NCBI GenBank assembly: GCA_944372575.1
Contig: CALVZS010000008.1
Span: 1-64,000 of the forward strand
DNA length: 64,000 bases
Origin: an uncultured Clostridia bacterium
GTDB taxonomy: Bacteria; Bacillota; Clostridia; Christensenellales; Borkfalkiaceae
Direction: 5' to 3'
The translations under genes were made by a program, and so were the position numbers. Shown in pieces: positions 8,499 through 16,800 of the stretch. The notes under the pieces are model-generated. The model saw only the letters and a list, made by a program, of their open reading frames with translations, made no database searches and was not told the DNA's origin. Positions within the stretch are counted from its first letter, which is position 1. Every line of letters starts with the position of its first letter.

Positions 8499-11327
8499 AT
8501 GAAAGACGAGATATTTGTAAAAGGTGCAAAGGAAAATAACTTAAAGAACGTGGATGTCCACATCCCGCGCGGCACGCTCACCGTATTCACGGGTCTCTCG
8601 GGCAGCGGCAAGTCCACGCTCGCATTCGATACCATCTTCGCCGAGGGGCAGAGGCGGTACATGGAGAGCCTCTCCTCCTACGCGCGGCAGTTCCTGGGCA
8701 TGATGGAAAAGCCGGACGTGGAGTCCATCGACGGGCTCTCCCCCGCCATCTCCATCGACCAGAAGACCACCTCGCACAACCCCCGCTCCACGGTGGGTAC
8801 GGTGACGGAGATCTATGACTACCTCCGCCTGCTCTTTGCGCGCGTGGGCATCCCGCACTGCCCGAAATGCGGCAGGGAGATCAGGCGGCAGACGGTGGAT
8901 GAGATCGCCGACAGGGTGATGCTCCTGCCGGAGGGCAGCAAGCTCATGGTGGAGGCGCCCGTGGTGCGCGGCAGAAAGGGGGAATACGTCAAGGAACTCG
9001 CCTCCTACCGCAAGAGCGGCTTCGTGCGCGTCAAGATCGACGGCTCCGTGTACGATCTGCAGGAGGAGATCCGGCTCGATAAGAATATCAAGCACAATAT
9101 CTCCGTCGTCGTCGACCGCCTCGTGGTCAAGGAGGGCATCTTGAAGCGGCTGACCGAGAGCCTGGAGACGGCGCTCTCCCTTGCGGACGGGCTGGTGGTC
9201 ATCGACTGCGGCGGCGAGGAGACGCTCTATTCCACCCGCTACGCCTGCCCCGACTGCAACATCTCCATCGAGGAGATCGAACCCCGCCTCTTCTCCTTCA
9301 ACACGCCGTGGGGCGCCTGCCCCACCTGTTCGGGACTGGGCTTCCGGCAGATGGTCGATCCCGACCTCATCTGCCCCGACAAGACCAAGACCATCCGCGA
9401 GGGCGCCATCCATGCGGGCGGCTGGATGCTGGACAGCAACGCCACCAACCTCATGTACGTCACCGCTCTCGCCAAGCACTTTCATTTCTCCATCGACGTG
9501 CCCGTCAAAGATCTGCCCAAGGAGGCGTACGACGTCATCATGTACGGCACGGACGAGGAGATCGACCTCGACTACAAGACCCGCTCCTTCTCGGGCAGCT
9601 ACAAGATGAAGTGGGAGGGGTTCGTCAACAACCTGGAGCGGCGCTATCAGCAGACGAGTTCGGTGGGCGTCAAGTGGGACATCGAGCGCTATATGCGCAC
9701 CTCCGACTGCCCCGACTGCCACGGCAAGCGCCTGAAGCGCGAGGCGCTTGCCGTCACGGTGGGGGGGAAGAACATTGCCGAGGTGTGCGATCTTCCCGTG
9801 CGCGGCATTGCCGCCTTTCTGGACGGGCTCACGCTCACGCCCACGCAGCACGCCATTGCCGACGTTATCTTAAAGGAGATCAAAAACCGCCTCAACTTTC
9901 TCACGGGAGTGGGGCTGGATTATCTCACCCTCTCGCGCAGCGCCGCCACCCTCTCGGGCGGGGAGAGCCAGCGCATCCGCCTCGCCACGCAGATCGGCAG
10001 CGCGCTGACGGGCGTGCTCTACATTCTGGACGAGCCCTCCATCGGGCTGCACCAGCGCGACAATGAAAAACTGCTCGCCTCCCTCAAGGGGCTGCGCGAC
10101 CTCGGCAACACGCTCATCGTCGTCGAACATGACGAGGACACCATGCGCGCGGCGGACTACATTGTGGACGTCGGCCCCAAGGCGGGCGTGCATGGGGGGG
10201 AGATCGTTGCCTGCGGCAGTGTGCAGGACATCATGAACGAGCCGCGCTCCATCACGGGCGACTACCTTGCGGGCAGGCGGAAGATCGAGATCCCCGCCGT
10301 GCGCAAGCAGCCGGACGGCAGATGGCTGGAGGTGGACGACTGCCGCCAGAACAACTTAAAGGGCATCAATGTGGCGATCCCCGCGGGGCTGATGACCGCC
10401 GTCACGGGGGTGTCCGGGTCGGGCAAGAGTTCCCTCGTCAACGAGATCGTCCTGCCCCTCCTTGCCAATGCGCTGAACGGCTCCCGCCTGCCTGCGGGCA
10501 GGAGCGGAGCGTGCCGCGGCATCGACCTTTTCGACAAGGTCATCGCCATCGACCAGTCGCCCATCGGCAGGACGCCGCGCTCCAATCCCGCCACCTACAC
10601 GGGGGTATTCACCGCCATTCGCGACCTGTTCGCGGCAACGCCGGACGCCAAGGCGATGGGCTTCAAGTCGGGCAGGTTCTCCTTCAACGTCGCGGGCGGG
10701 CGGTGCGAAAACTGCCAGGGCGACGGCATCATGAAGATCGAAATGCACTTCCTGCCCGACGTGTACGTCCCCTGCGAGGTGTGCGGCGGCAAGCGCTACA
10801 ACCGCGAGACGCTCGAGGTCAAATACAAGGGGAAGTCCATTGCGGACGTGCTGGACATGACGGTGGAGGAGGCGTGCGACTTCTTCAAGAGCCTGCCCTC
10901 CATCTATAACAAGCTCTCCACCCTCAACGAGGTGGGGCTGGGCTATATCAAGCTGGGGCAGTCTGCCACCACCCTCTCGGGCGGCGAGGCGCAGCGCGTC
11001 AAGCTCGCCACGGAGCTCTCCAAGCGCTCCACGGGGCGCACCTTCTACATTTTGGACGAGCCGACCACCGGCCTGCACAGCTATGACGTGGACAAGCTCA
11101 TCAAAATTCTGCTGCGCCTGCGCGACGGCGGCAACACGGTGCTGGTTATCGAGCACAATCTGGACGTCATCAAGGTGGCGGACTGGATCGTCGACCTCGG
11201 CCCCGAGGGGGGCGACGGCGGCGGCACCGTCCTCTGCACGGGCTCGCCCGAGCAGGTCGCCGCCTGCGAAAAGAGCTATACGGGGCAGTTTCTCAAGAAG
11301 ATGCTGCCCGCGCGGGCGGACGCATGA
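8499..11327 (+). CDS. uvrA: Excinuclease ABC subunit A
   Basis: 942 residues from ATG at 8499, which gives the standard UvrA N-terminus (MKDEIFVKGAKENNLKN); the frame stays open further upstream. UvrA is the ATP-dependent DNA-damage sensor. Visible features are two ABC modules with Walker A (GLSGSGKST, GVSGSGKSS), two LSGGE signatures, zinc modules (CPKCG, CPDC, and the C-terminal CENCQGDG...CEVCGGKRYN), and two DEPS/DEPT Walker B motifs. There is no convincing ribosome binding site before this ATG. A GGAGC-GCAG-GCTCC hairpin (8465-8478) lies about 20 nt upstream. No LexA box was found in front of uvrA. Confidence 0.96.
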   Translation: MKDEIFVKGAKENNLKNVDVHIPRGTLTVFTGLSGSGKSTLAFDTIFAEGQRRYMESLSSYARQFLGMMEKPDVESIDGLSPAISIDQKTTSHNPRSTVGTVTEIYDYLRLLFARVGIPHCPKCGREIRRQTVDEIADRVMLLPEGSKLMVEAPVVRGRKGEYVKELASYRKSGFVRVKIDGSVYDLQEEIRLDKNIKHNISVVVDRLVVKEGILKRLTESLETALSLADGLVVIDCGGEETLYSTRYACPDCNISIEEIEPRLFSFNTPWGACPTCSGLGFRQMVDPDLICPDKTKTIREGAIHAGGWMLDSNATNLMYVTALAKHFHFSIDVPVKDLPKEAYDVIMYGTDEEIDLDYKTRSFSGSYKMKWEGFVNNLERRYQQTSSVGVKWDIERYMRTSDCPDCHGKRLKREALAVTVGGKNIAEVCDLPVRGIAAFLDGLTLTPTQHAIADVILKEIKNRLNFLTGVGLDYLTLSRSAATLSGGESQRIRLATQIGSALTGVLYILDEPSIGLHQRDNEKLLASLKGLRDLGNTLIVVEHDEDTMRAADYIVDVGPKAGVHGGEIVACGSVQDIMNEPRSITGDYLAGRRKIEIPAVRKQPDGRWLEVDDCRQNNLKGINVAIPAGLMTAVTGVSGSGKSSLVNEIVLPLLANALNGSRLPAGRSGACRGIDLFDKVIAIDQSPIGRTPRSNPATYTGVFTAIRDLFAATPDAKAMGFKSGRFSFNVAGGRCENCQGDGIMKIEMHFLPDVYVPCEVCGGKRYNRETLEVKYKGKSIADVLDMTVEEACDFFKSLPSIYNKLSTLNEVGLGYIKLGQSATTLSGGEAQRVKLATELSKRSTGRTFYILDEPTTGLHSYDVDKLIKILLRLRDGGNTVLVIEHNLDVIKVADWIVDLGPEGGDGGGTVLCTGSPEQVAACEKSYTGQFLKKMLPARADA

Positions 11328-11378
11328 CGCCGGTCGGGCGCTGCAACCTTGCCGGGAAAAACTGACGGGAGAAAATTT

Positions 11379-12560
11379 ATGGTCAATGCAAGGAACAAAA
11401 AATTGGGCGAAGCGCGCTCGGTCATCCGCGAGATCTTCGAGTACGGCAACGCGCGCAAGAGGGAGATCGGAGCGGACAAGGTGTTCGATTTTTCCATCGG
11501 CAATCCGGGCGTTCCCGCGCCCGGAGAGGTGAACGAGGAGATCGTGCGCCTTGTAAACACCATGCCCTCGCTCGCCCTGCACGGCTACACGTCGGCGGCG
11601 GGCGCGCCCGAGGTGCGCGAGGCGGTGGCGCGCTACATCCGCACCGCGTTCGGGGTACCCATGTCGGCGGAGGGCGTGTACATGACGTGCGGCGCGGCGG
11701 CCTCCCTCACCATCACGCTCAACGCCCTGTGTGAGGAAGGGGACGAGTTCGTCGTCATCACGCCCTGCTTCCCCGAGTACGGCGTGTTCATCGAGAGCGC
11801 GGGCGGCAAAGTCGTGACGGCGGCGACGGGCGAGGACTTTCATCCGGATCTGGCGGCGCTGGACGCCGCCGTCGGCGCGCACACCAAGGGGGTCATCCTC
11901 AACTCGCCCAACAACCCCACGGGCGCGGTGTATTCGGTGCAGGAGCTTGCCGCTATCGCCGGCCTGCTGCGCAGAAAGAGTGCGCAGCGGGGCGCGCCCG
12001 TCTTTCTCATCGCGGACGAGCCCTACCGCGAACTCACCTACGGCGCTGAGGTTCCCTATCCGATGGCGTTCTATGAAAACACCGTCGTCTGTTATTCCTT
12101 CTCCAAGTCCCTCTCGCTGGCGGGCGAGCGCATCGGCTACATCGCCGCGTCGCCGCAGTGCGCCGCGGCGGCGGATGTCTTTTCCGCCGTTTGCGGGGCG
12201 GGCAGGGCGCTCGGCTTTGTGTGCGCGCCCGCGCTCTTTCAGCGCGTCGTGGCGACCTGTCTCGGAAAATCGGGCGACGTGGAGGAGTACCGCGCCAACC
12301 GCGACCTGCTCCTGCATACGCTGCAGCGGTGCGGCTTTGTCTGTATCCCGCCAGAGGGCGCTTTCTATCTGTTTGTGCGCTCGCCCGAACCGGACGCCGC
12401 GGCGTTCTGCGAGCGGGCAAAAAAGTATGAACTGCTGCTCGTTCCCTCGGACGGCTTCGGCGTGAAGGGGTATGTGCGTATCTCCTACTGCGTGGAGCGC
12501 GCCGTCATCGAGCGCGCCGCCCCCGCCTTTGAGGCGCTGGCTAAGGAGTATGGGTTATAG
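11379..12560 (+). CDS. PLP-dependent class I/II aminotransferase
   Basis: 393 residues starting at ATG 11379 behind GACGGGAG; an in-frame ATG at 11349 has no ribosome binding site. Fold-type I features are SIGNPGVPAP near the N-terminus, SPNNPTG (about 177), ADEPYREL (about 212), and the Schiff-base lysine in SFSKSLSLAGERIGY (Lys about 243). It resembles the aspartate/aromatic aminotransferase subgroup, but amino-acid specificity cannot be read. It begins 51 bp after uvrA in the same direction and may be cotranscribed. Confidence 0.88.
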   Translation: MVNARNKKLGEARSVIREIFEYGNARKREIGADKVFDFSIGNPGVPAPGEVNEEIVRLVNTMPSLALHGYTSAAGAPEVREAVARYIRTAFGVPMSAEGVYMTCGAAASLTITLNALCEEGDEFVVITPCFPEYGVFIESAGGKVVTAATGEDFHPDLAALDAAVGAHTKGVILNSPNNPTGAVYSVQELAAIAGLLRRKSAQRGAPVFLIADEPYRELTYGAEVPYPMAFYENTVVCYSFSKSLSLAGERIGYIAASPQCAAAADVFSAVCGAGRALGFVCAPALFQRVVATCLGKSGDVEEYRANRDLLLHTLQRCGFVCIPPEGAFYLFVRSPEPDAAAFCERAKKYELLLVPSDGFGVKGYVRISYCVERAVIERAAPAFEALAKEYGL

Positions 12561-12576
12561 TTTTATGGAAGCAGGA

Positions 12577-12613
12577 TGAAAGGGGCGATGCCAAATGAGC
12601 ATCGCCCCTTTCA
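12577..12613 (+). terminator. Terminator-like hairpin after the aminotransferase gene
   Basis: TGAAAGGGGCGATGC (12577-12591) and GCATCGCCCCTTTCA (12599-12613) form a perfect 15-bp stem with a 7-nt loop. The T tract after it is poor. Confidence 0.75.
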
Positions 12614-12691
12614 TGTGAAAATTTACAACGATGGATAGCGGGAAAAGAAAAATATAATTCTGCTTGCCTAAAATATTTTGATATGATGTTT

Positions 12692-12778
12692 CTGCGACAC
12701 ATTGGAATACCCTGACATTGAGGAGTGTATCGGTAAAGATGTACACTCTCACCTTAATGTTAGGGAAATGTGTCGCAG
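12692..12778 (+). repeat. Long imperfect inverted repeat in the leader of the AT-rich orphan gene
   Basis: The outer arms CTGCGACACATT (12692-12703) and AATGTGTCGCAG (12767-12778) are perfect complements. Inside them, CCCTGACATT/AATGTTAGGG and AGTGTA/TACACT (12724-12729, 12742-12747) also pair, giving an 87-nt cruciform or RNA stem-loop with bulges. It could be a cis-regulatory RNA, a protein-binding site or a MITE-like remnant. No target-site duplication is obvious. Confidence 0.7.
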
Positions 12779-12800
12779 CATTGAGAGGTACGTTTTTACG

Positions 12801-12828
12801 GCGTGTCTCTCGCGAGACACGCTTTTCT
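12801..12828 (+). terminator. Hairpin terminator directly before a ribosome binding site (possible attenuator)
   Basis: GCGTGTCTC (12801-12809), loop TCGC, GAGACACGC (12814-12822), then TTTTCTT. It lies 5-10 nt upstream of the GGAGGAG of the next gene, so it can only act as an attenuator for that gene or as a guard against read-through. Confidence 0.7.
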
Positions 12829-12845
12829 TGTTTGGAGGAGAATAT

Positions 12846-13541
12846 GTGTACGAAAAGAAAAAGATTTTAGTTCGTCGGATCGTTTGGGGGATTTTGTTGG
12901 TGGTCGGCATTATTATCCCTATTACCCTTGCTCTTCAACCTGTGGAAGAGGCAACTCTCATCAATGACGAAGGGTATGTGACGGAATATTACGAGTTTAC
13001 CGATATGACGGATTGTGAGATAGAGGTGACGTTCGACCGGGAGGTATCTTCTGCAGACATTGTTGTAGAATTTTATGACGAAAACGGAAATTTTCTTGCA
13101 AGAGAGGACGGATATTTTACCGGACATGGCAATGAATTGTCTGCTTCGTTTTTTATCGATGGACAAGTAGACAGCTACGAAATTGTAAGCTATGAAGTGA
13201 GCGTAAACAGCAATTATTATGATAATTTTACATGGTATTTTATAATTTATATATTTGATGTTTTTGCCTTTGCCTTTTTTGTTTGTGCGCTATTGCTGTC
13301 ATGCAAGGTATATGAGTATGACGGGAAAATGATTCTTGTTTATGCGGGATACTACCACCATTATCTCAAAGTGGACGGAATCAAAATGGATGAACACAAC
13401 ACCTTGTTTTCGTTCACCGCGATTCCTCTCTCCTGCACGTTGGACGACGGAGCCGTGTTGAGCGCAACAATCACGATGACAAACCGTATCTCATTAAAGG
13501 TCAATGATCGTCTTTATACCAATTATGCAAAAGAGGTATAG
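12846..13541 (+). CDS. AT-rich hypothetical membrane protein
   Basis: 231 residues from GTG at 12846, chosen because GGAGGAG (12834-12840) is correctly spaced; the frame is open further upstream through the leader hairpins. The first membrane segment is near residues 9-30 and the second near 131-155 (TWYFIIYIFDVFAF). Between them is an acidic domain rich in Asp/Glu (predicted outside), and the C-terminal 75 residues are soluble (YEYDGKMILVYAGYYHHYLKVDG). I know no function for this type of protein. Base composition and codon use are clearly more AT-rich than neighbours (ATT, TTT, AAA common), which suggests recent transfer. Confidence 0.75.
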   Translation: MYEKKKILVRRIVWGILLVVGIIIPITLALQPVEEATLINDEGYVTEYYEFTDMTDCEIEVTFDREVSSADIVVEFYDENGNFLAREDGYFTGHGNELSASFFIDGQVDSYEIVSYEVSVNSNYYDNFTWYFIIYIFDVFAFAFFVCALLLSCKVYEYDGKMILVYAGYYHHYLKVDGIKMDEHNTLFSFTAIPLSCTLDDGAVLSATITMTNRISLKVNDRLYTNYAKEV

Positions 13542-13770
13542 GGAAATACAGTCGTTGCGCTATGAAATCAAAAGTCTCTCGGACGACGCATATCGCGCGG
13601 CGGGGGGCATTCGGTTTTCCCAGGAATGGGAGCAGGATTTGTCCATATGCTACATTTGCGGGTAAATATCAACGAGTCCTCCCTCAATGGGGCGGGGGTT
13701 TTCCGCGGTTGCCGAAGCCTTCAAACGTTTGTACGGCCTTTTGTAAGGCGGGCAGGCAAAGGGGAAAGCG
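13542..13770. other. Intergenic stretch with no recognised feature
   Basis: About 230 bp between the orphan membrane protein gene and the bidirectional terminator. Composition returns from AT-rich to GC-rich near 13590. Short open frames here have no ribosome binding site and look like chance. Confidence 0.5.
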
Positions 13771-13823
13771 AAAAAGACGCGCGCGGCGCGGACGAAATTC
13801 GTCCGCGCCGCGCGCATTTTTTT
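13771..13823. terminator. Bidirectional terminator next to the AEC permease gene
   Basis: A strong GC-rich hairpin has arms at 13779-13796 and 13798-13815. On the plus strand it is followed by seven T, and on the minus strand by TCTTTTT. It starts 7 bp beyond the permease stop. Confidence 0.85.
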
Positions 13824-13829
13824 CTGCCG

Positions 13830-14813
13830 TCAGAGCGAGATGAGCAGCATGGCGACGGGCAGGGTCACGACGGAGAGAATGGTTCCCGCCGAGAAAGCGG
13901 CGGCGGAAAATTCCTTTTCGCCGTCCAGTTTTTCGGCGAACGCCACCACGCTCGCCGCGGGCGGCATCGCCATCGCGATGACGGGGGCGAGCAGCACATA
14001 CGGCGTATCCGCGAACACGCCCGTCAGTTTGAAGGGCAGGATGAGCAGGTAGGTGAGCGCCGCCGAGAGAACGAGCCGCACGAACGCCGCAAGGTAGATG
14101 TTTTTATCGCCGAAGAGCTGCCGCGGCGAGAGCTCGGCAATGCGCACGCCCACCACCATCATGGAGAGGGGCGCCGTCATGCCGCCGCCGTATGTGACGA
14201 TCTGCTGCAGCTCCTCCGCCTCCTCCATGTCGAAGATATTGATCTGCGGGACGAGGAAGAGGAGAAAGCCGACGATGGAGGCGATCGTGCAGGGGTTGAG
14301 GAGTGCCTTCTTCAGGGAGATCTGCTTTTTATCCTGCGTGATGAGGTAGGAGCCCAGCGTCCACAGGAGCAGGTTGAACGCCACGGTGAACACGGTGACG
14401 TACATCATCGCCTCCTTGTCCCCGCCCGTGAACATCTCCACGAAGGGGATGCCCACAAAGGCGCAGTTGGAGAAGGTGCCGATAAAGACGAGCACGTCCC
14501 GCTTCCTGCGCTGCTCCTCCCCCTTCATGAACAAAAAGAAGAGCCTGGAGGCGAAGAATGTGAGAAAGATCGCCGCGACGGAGAAGAGGAACACCCAGAG
14601 GAAGTTGAGCAGCGTCCCGCCCGAGGGGGCGACGGGGTCGACGGCGAACGCCTGGATGATGAGCATGGGCTGCGCAAAGCACAGCAGGATGTTGGAGACG
14701 GAGTACAGGCTGTCCGCCCGGACGAGGCCGGTCTTTTTGAGCAGGAACCCCGGCACGGCGAAGGCGAAAAGAACGAGCATGATGAGCAGGACTTTGACGA
14801 TGATCTGAACCAT
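13830..14813 (-). CDS. AEC-family membrane transporter (auxin efflux carrier-like)
   Basis: 327 residues with about ten hydrophobic segments in the two-by-five arrangement of AEC permeases. The N-terminal GFLLKKTGLV, the helix-break motif CFAQPMLIIQ in the first half, and the matching MPPAASVVAFAEK in the second half fit the family. Bacterial members export or import small organic acids; the substrate cannot be assigned. It is encoded alone, divergently from the glycan locus. Confidence 0.85.
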   Translation of the reverse strand: MVQIIVKVLLIMLVLFAFAVPGFLLKKTGLVRADSLYSVSNILLCFAQPMLIIQAFAVDPVAPSGGTLLNFLWVFLFSVAAIFLTFFASRLFFLFMKGEEQRRKRDVLVFIGTFSNCAFVGIPFVEMFTGGDKEAMMYVTVFTVAFNLLLWTLGSYLITQDKKQISLKKALLNPCTIASIVGFLLFLVPQINIFDMEEAEELQQIVTYGGGMTAPLSMMVVGVRIAELSPRQLFGDKNIYLAAFVRLVLSAALTYLLILPFKLTGVFADTPYVLLAPVIAMAMPPAASVVAFAEKLDGEKEFSAAAFSAGTILSVVTLPVAMLLISL

Positions 14814-14848
14814 GAAAAGACCTTTGTAAAGAGGATTTCACCATTTTC

Positions 14849-14874
14849 CCGCACGGCATTATAGCACCGTGCGG
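14849..14874 (-). promoter_or_regulatory. Predicted -10 box inside a dyad, AEC gene promoter
   Basis: Minus-strand TATAAT (14863-14858) sits in the centre of the perfect dyad CCGCACGG (14849-14856) / CCGTGCGG (14867-14874). A repressor bound to the dyad would occlude the -10. No clear -35 was found. Confidence 0.45.
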
Positions 14875-15000
14875 AAAAAAAGGCAACCGGCTGCAGGGGG
14901 CAAAACCGCTTTCGGGGGAAATTTTTTCCCGCGCGCGTCCGCCGCGGAAGGGAAAAGGGAGGATGCGCAAAAAAATTGCAGAAATAATTTTTATTTTCCG

Positions 15001-15029
15001 TTGACAAAGGGGAATCCCTGTGATAATAT
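15001..15029 (+). promoter_or_regulatory. Sigma-A promoter of the rhamnosidase operon
   Basis: Consensus TTGACA (15001-15006), 17-bp spacer, TAATAT (15024-15029). The 341-bp gap between the AEC gene and this operon otherwise holds only the operator and a leader of about 115 nt. Confidence 0.75.
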
Positions 15030-15034
15030 AAATA

Positions 15035-15048
15035 TGTCTACGAGGACA
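15035..15048 (+). promoter_or_regulatory. Putative LacI-family operator, copy 1
   Basis: TGTCTACGAGGACA, a dyad (TGTCt/gGACA around ACGA), begins 6 bp after the -10 box and so overlaps the transcription start. The same 14 bp with one change occurs before the lacI-family gene at 19821. Confidence 0.7.
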
Positions 15049-15153
15049 CATCCGTAATTTTGTGAAATTTTTACAAATGCGGGACTGCGCACGCAGGCGT
15101 CGGGTGCGTTGTTTGCGCATTATACCGAAAGCGCCGTCCGGGCGGGAGGGATC

Positions 15154-16782
15154 ATGCATACATCTGCACAGGCCGCACCTCTGGTGCGGGAACTTATCAT
15201 ACCCAGGGCCGTTGTCCGCATTGCGGGCAGGGTGGAAAACGCTGCGTATCTCACGGCGCACCGGGCGGAACAGATCGGACTCAACGAGAGAGAATTTATC
15301 CATATGCAGGGCAGAAGCGGCATCCTGCTCGATTTCGGCAGGGAACTGCAGGGGAGCCTGCGCATCGTCACGGGCTACGGCACCAACGGCGCGCGCGTTC
15401 GCATCCGGCTCGGCGAGTCGGTGGGGGAGTGCCTCTCCGAGATCGGCGAAAAGGGCAGCACCAACGATCACGCCCTGCGCGACGTCACTCTGCCCCTTCC
15501 CATGCTCTCCGACGGAGAATATCTTGCCAGCGGCTTCCGTTTTGCCAACGTTGAACTGCTCGACGAGGGGGCGGAGCTGCGCCTGAAGGCGGTCAACGCC
15601 GTCTATATCCATTCGTCCCGCCCGCAGGTCGGTTCCTTTTCCTGCTCGGACGAGACGGTCAACCGCATCTACGATACGGCCGCCTACACCGTGCAGCTGT
15701 GCGCGCAGCGCTACATCTGGGACGGCATCAAGCGCGACCGCCTCGTGTGGGTGGGCGACCTCTATCCCGAGGTGTGCGCGCTGCTCTCCGTCTGCAATGA
15801 CGACGGCTGCGTGCCGGACAGCCTCGACTTCGTCAGGGCGGAGACCCCCCTCCCCGGCTGGATGAACAACTACCCCATGTACAGTATGTGGTGGATCATG
15901 ATCGTGGAGGAGTATTACCGCCGCACGGGCAATCTCGCCTGGGTGACGGCGCAGAGGGACTACTTCTACGGCCTGCTCCGTCAGATCGACGGCTGCATCG
16001 CACAGGACGGCGATTTCGACTTCGGCGGCAACTTCGTCGACTGGCCGACGCACGGCCACGCGGATGAAGCGGAGGGCGTGCGCTGCCTTGCCAAGCTGTG
16101 CGCAAAGAGCGCCCGCGCGCTCGAGGCGCTCTACGGCACGGACGGGAGCCTCTCCGATCGCATTCTGGAGAAGCTGTCTAAAAAGGATGCCCCCGTCACC
16201 GAAAAAAAGCAGATCGTCGCGCTCAAATACCTCTCCGGGACGCCCCTCTCCGAGGCGGAGAAGGCGCTCCTTCTCGGCGGCGGCGCGGCGGGGTTTTCCA
16301 CATTCATGAGCTATTTCCTGCTCTCGGCGCAGGGCGAGCTTGCGGGCGAAGAGGCCGCGCTCTCCTCGCTGAAGCAGTACTACGGCGGAATGCTCCGCCT
16401 GGGCGCAACTACCTTCTGGGAGGACTTCGATCTCGATTGGCTCAAAGGGGACGCGTGTCCCATCGACCGCATCCCGCAGCCGGGCCAGACGGACGTCCAC
16501 GGCGACTACGGCAGATTCTGCTATACGGGATACCGTCACAGCCTGTGTCACGGCTGGTCGGCGGGGGTCATTCCCTTCCTGATCGGGCGCATCCTCGGCG
16601 TCACGCCGCTGGAGGCGGGATATCGGAAGGTGAAGATCGCGCCGCGGCTGGGCGGGCTGATCTTTGCACAGGCAGACATCCCCACGCCGCAGGGCATTCT
16701 GCACGTCTCCTGCCGAGCCGGGGAGGACGGGAACGTCCACACCACGGTCACCGCGCCCGAGGGCGTGCAGGTCGTCGGCTGA
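15154..16782 (+). CDS. Alpha-L-rhamnosidase-like glycoside hydrolase (GH78-like)
   Basis: 542 residues from ATG 15154 (GGGAGGG 4 nt upstream); an in-frame ATG at 15109 lacks a ribosome binding site. A beta-sandwich N-terminal part (about 1-160) precedes an (alpha/alpha)6 catalytic part with RDRLVWVGD near residue 195, the counterpart of the GH78 R-x-x-x-x-W-x-G-D motif. Downstream are conserved W/E positions (TTFWEDFDLDW) and HSLCHGWSAG near the end, then the C-terminal beta domain (GYRKVKIAPRLGGL). No signal peptide, so it is probably cytoplasmic and acts on imported oligosaccharides. It is shorter than many GH78 enzymes because accessory beta domains are missing. Confidence 0.82.
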   Translation: MHTSAQAAPLVRELIIPRAVVRIAGRVENAAYLTAHRAEQIGLNEREFIHMQGRSGILLDFGRELQGSLRIVTGYGTNGARVRIRLGESVGECLSEIGEKGSTNDHALRDVTLPLPMLSDGEYLASGFRFANVELLDEGAELRLKAVNAVYIHSSRPQVGSFSCSDETVNRIYDTAAYTVQLCAQRYIWDGIKRDRLVWVGDLYPEVCALLSVCNDDGCVPDSLDFVRAETPLPGWMNNYPMYSMWWIMIVEEYYRRTGNLAWVTAQRDYFYGLLRQIDGCIAQDGDFDFGGNFVDWPTHGHADEAEGVRCLAKLCAKSARALEALYGTDGSLSDRILEKLSKKDAPVTEKKQIVALKYLSGTPLSEAEKALLLGGGAAGFSTFMSYFLLSAQGELAGEEAALSSLKQYYGGMLRLGATTFWEDFDLDWLKGDACPIDRIPQPGQTDVHGDYGRFCYTGYRHSLCHGWSAGVIPFLIGRILGVTPLEAGYRKVKIAPRLGGLIFAQADIPTPQGILHVSCRAGEDGNVHTTVTAPEGVQVVG

Positions 16783-16800
16783 AAGGGCAGGAGGCGCGCC

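Noticed and set aside
13562..13843. Open frames between the AT-rich orphan gene and the AEC gene
   Set aside because: They run through the terminator hairpin, lack start signals, and have no recognisable protein features.
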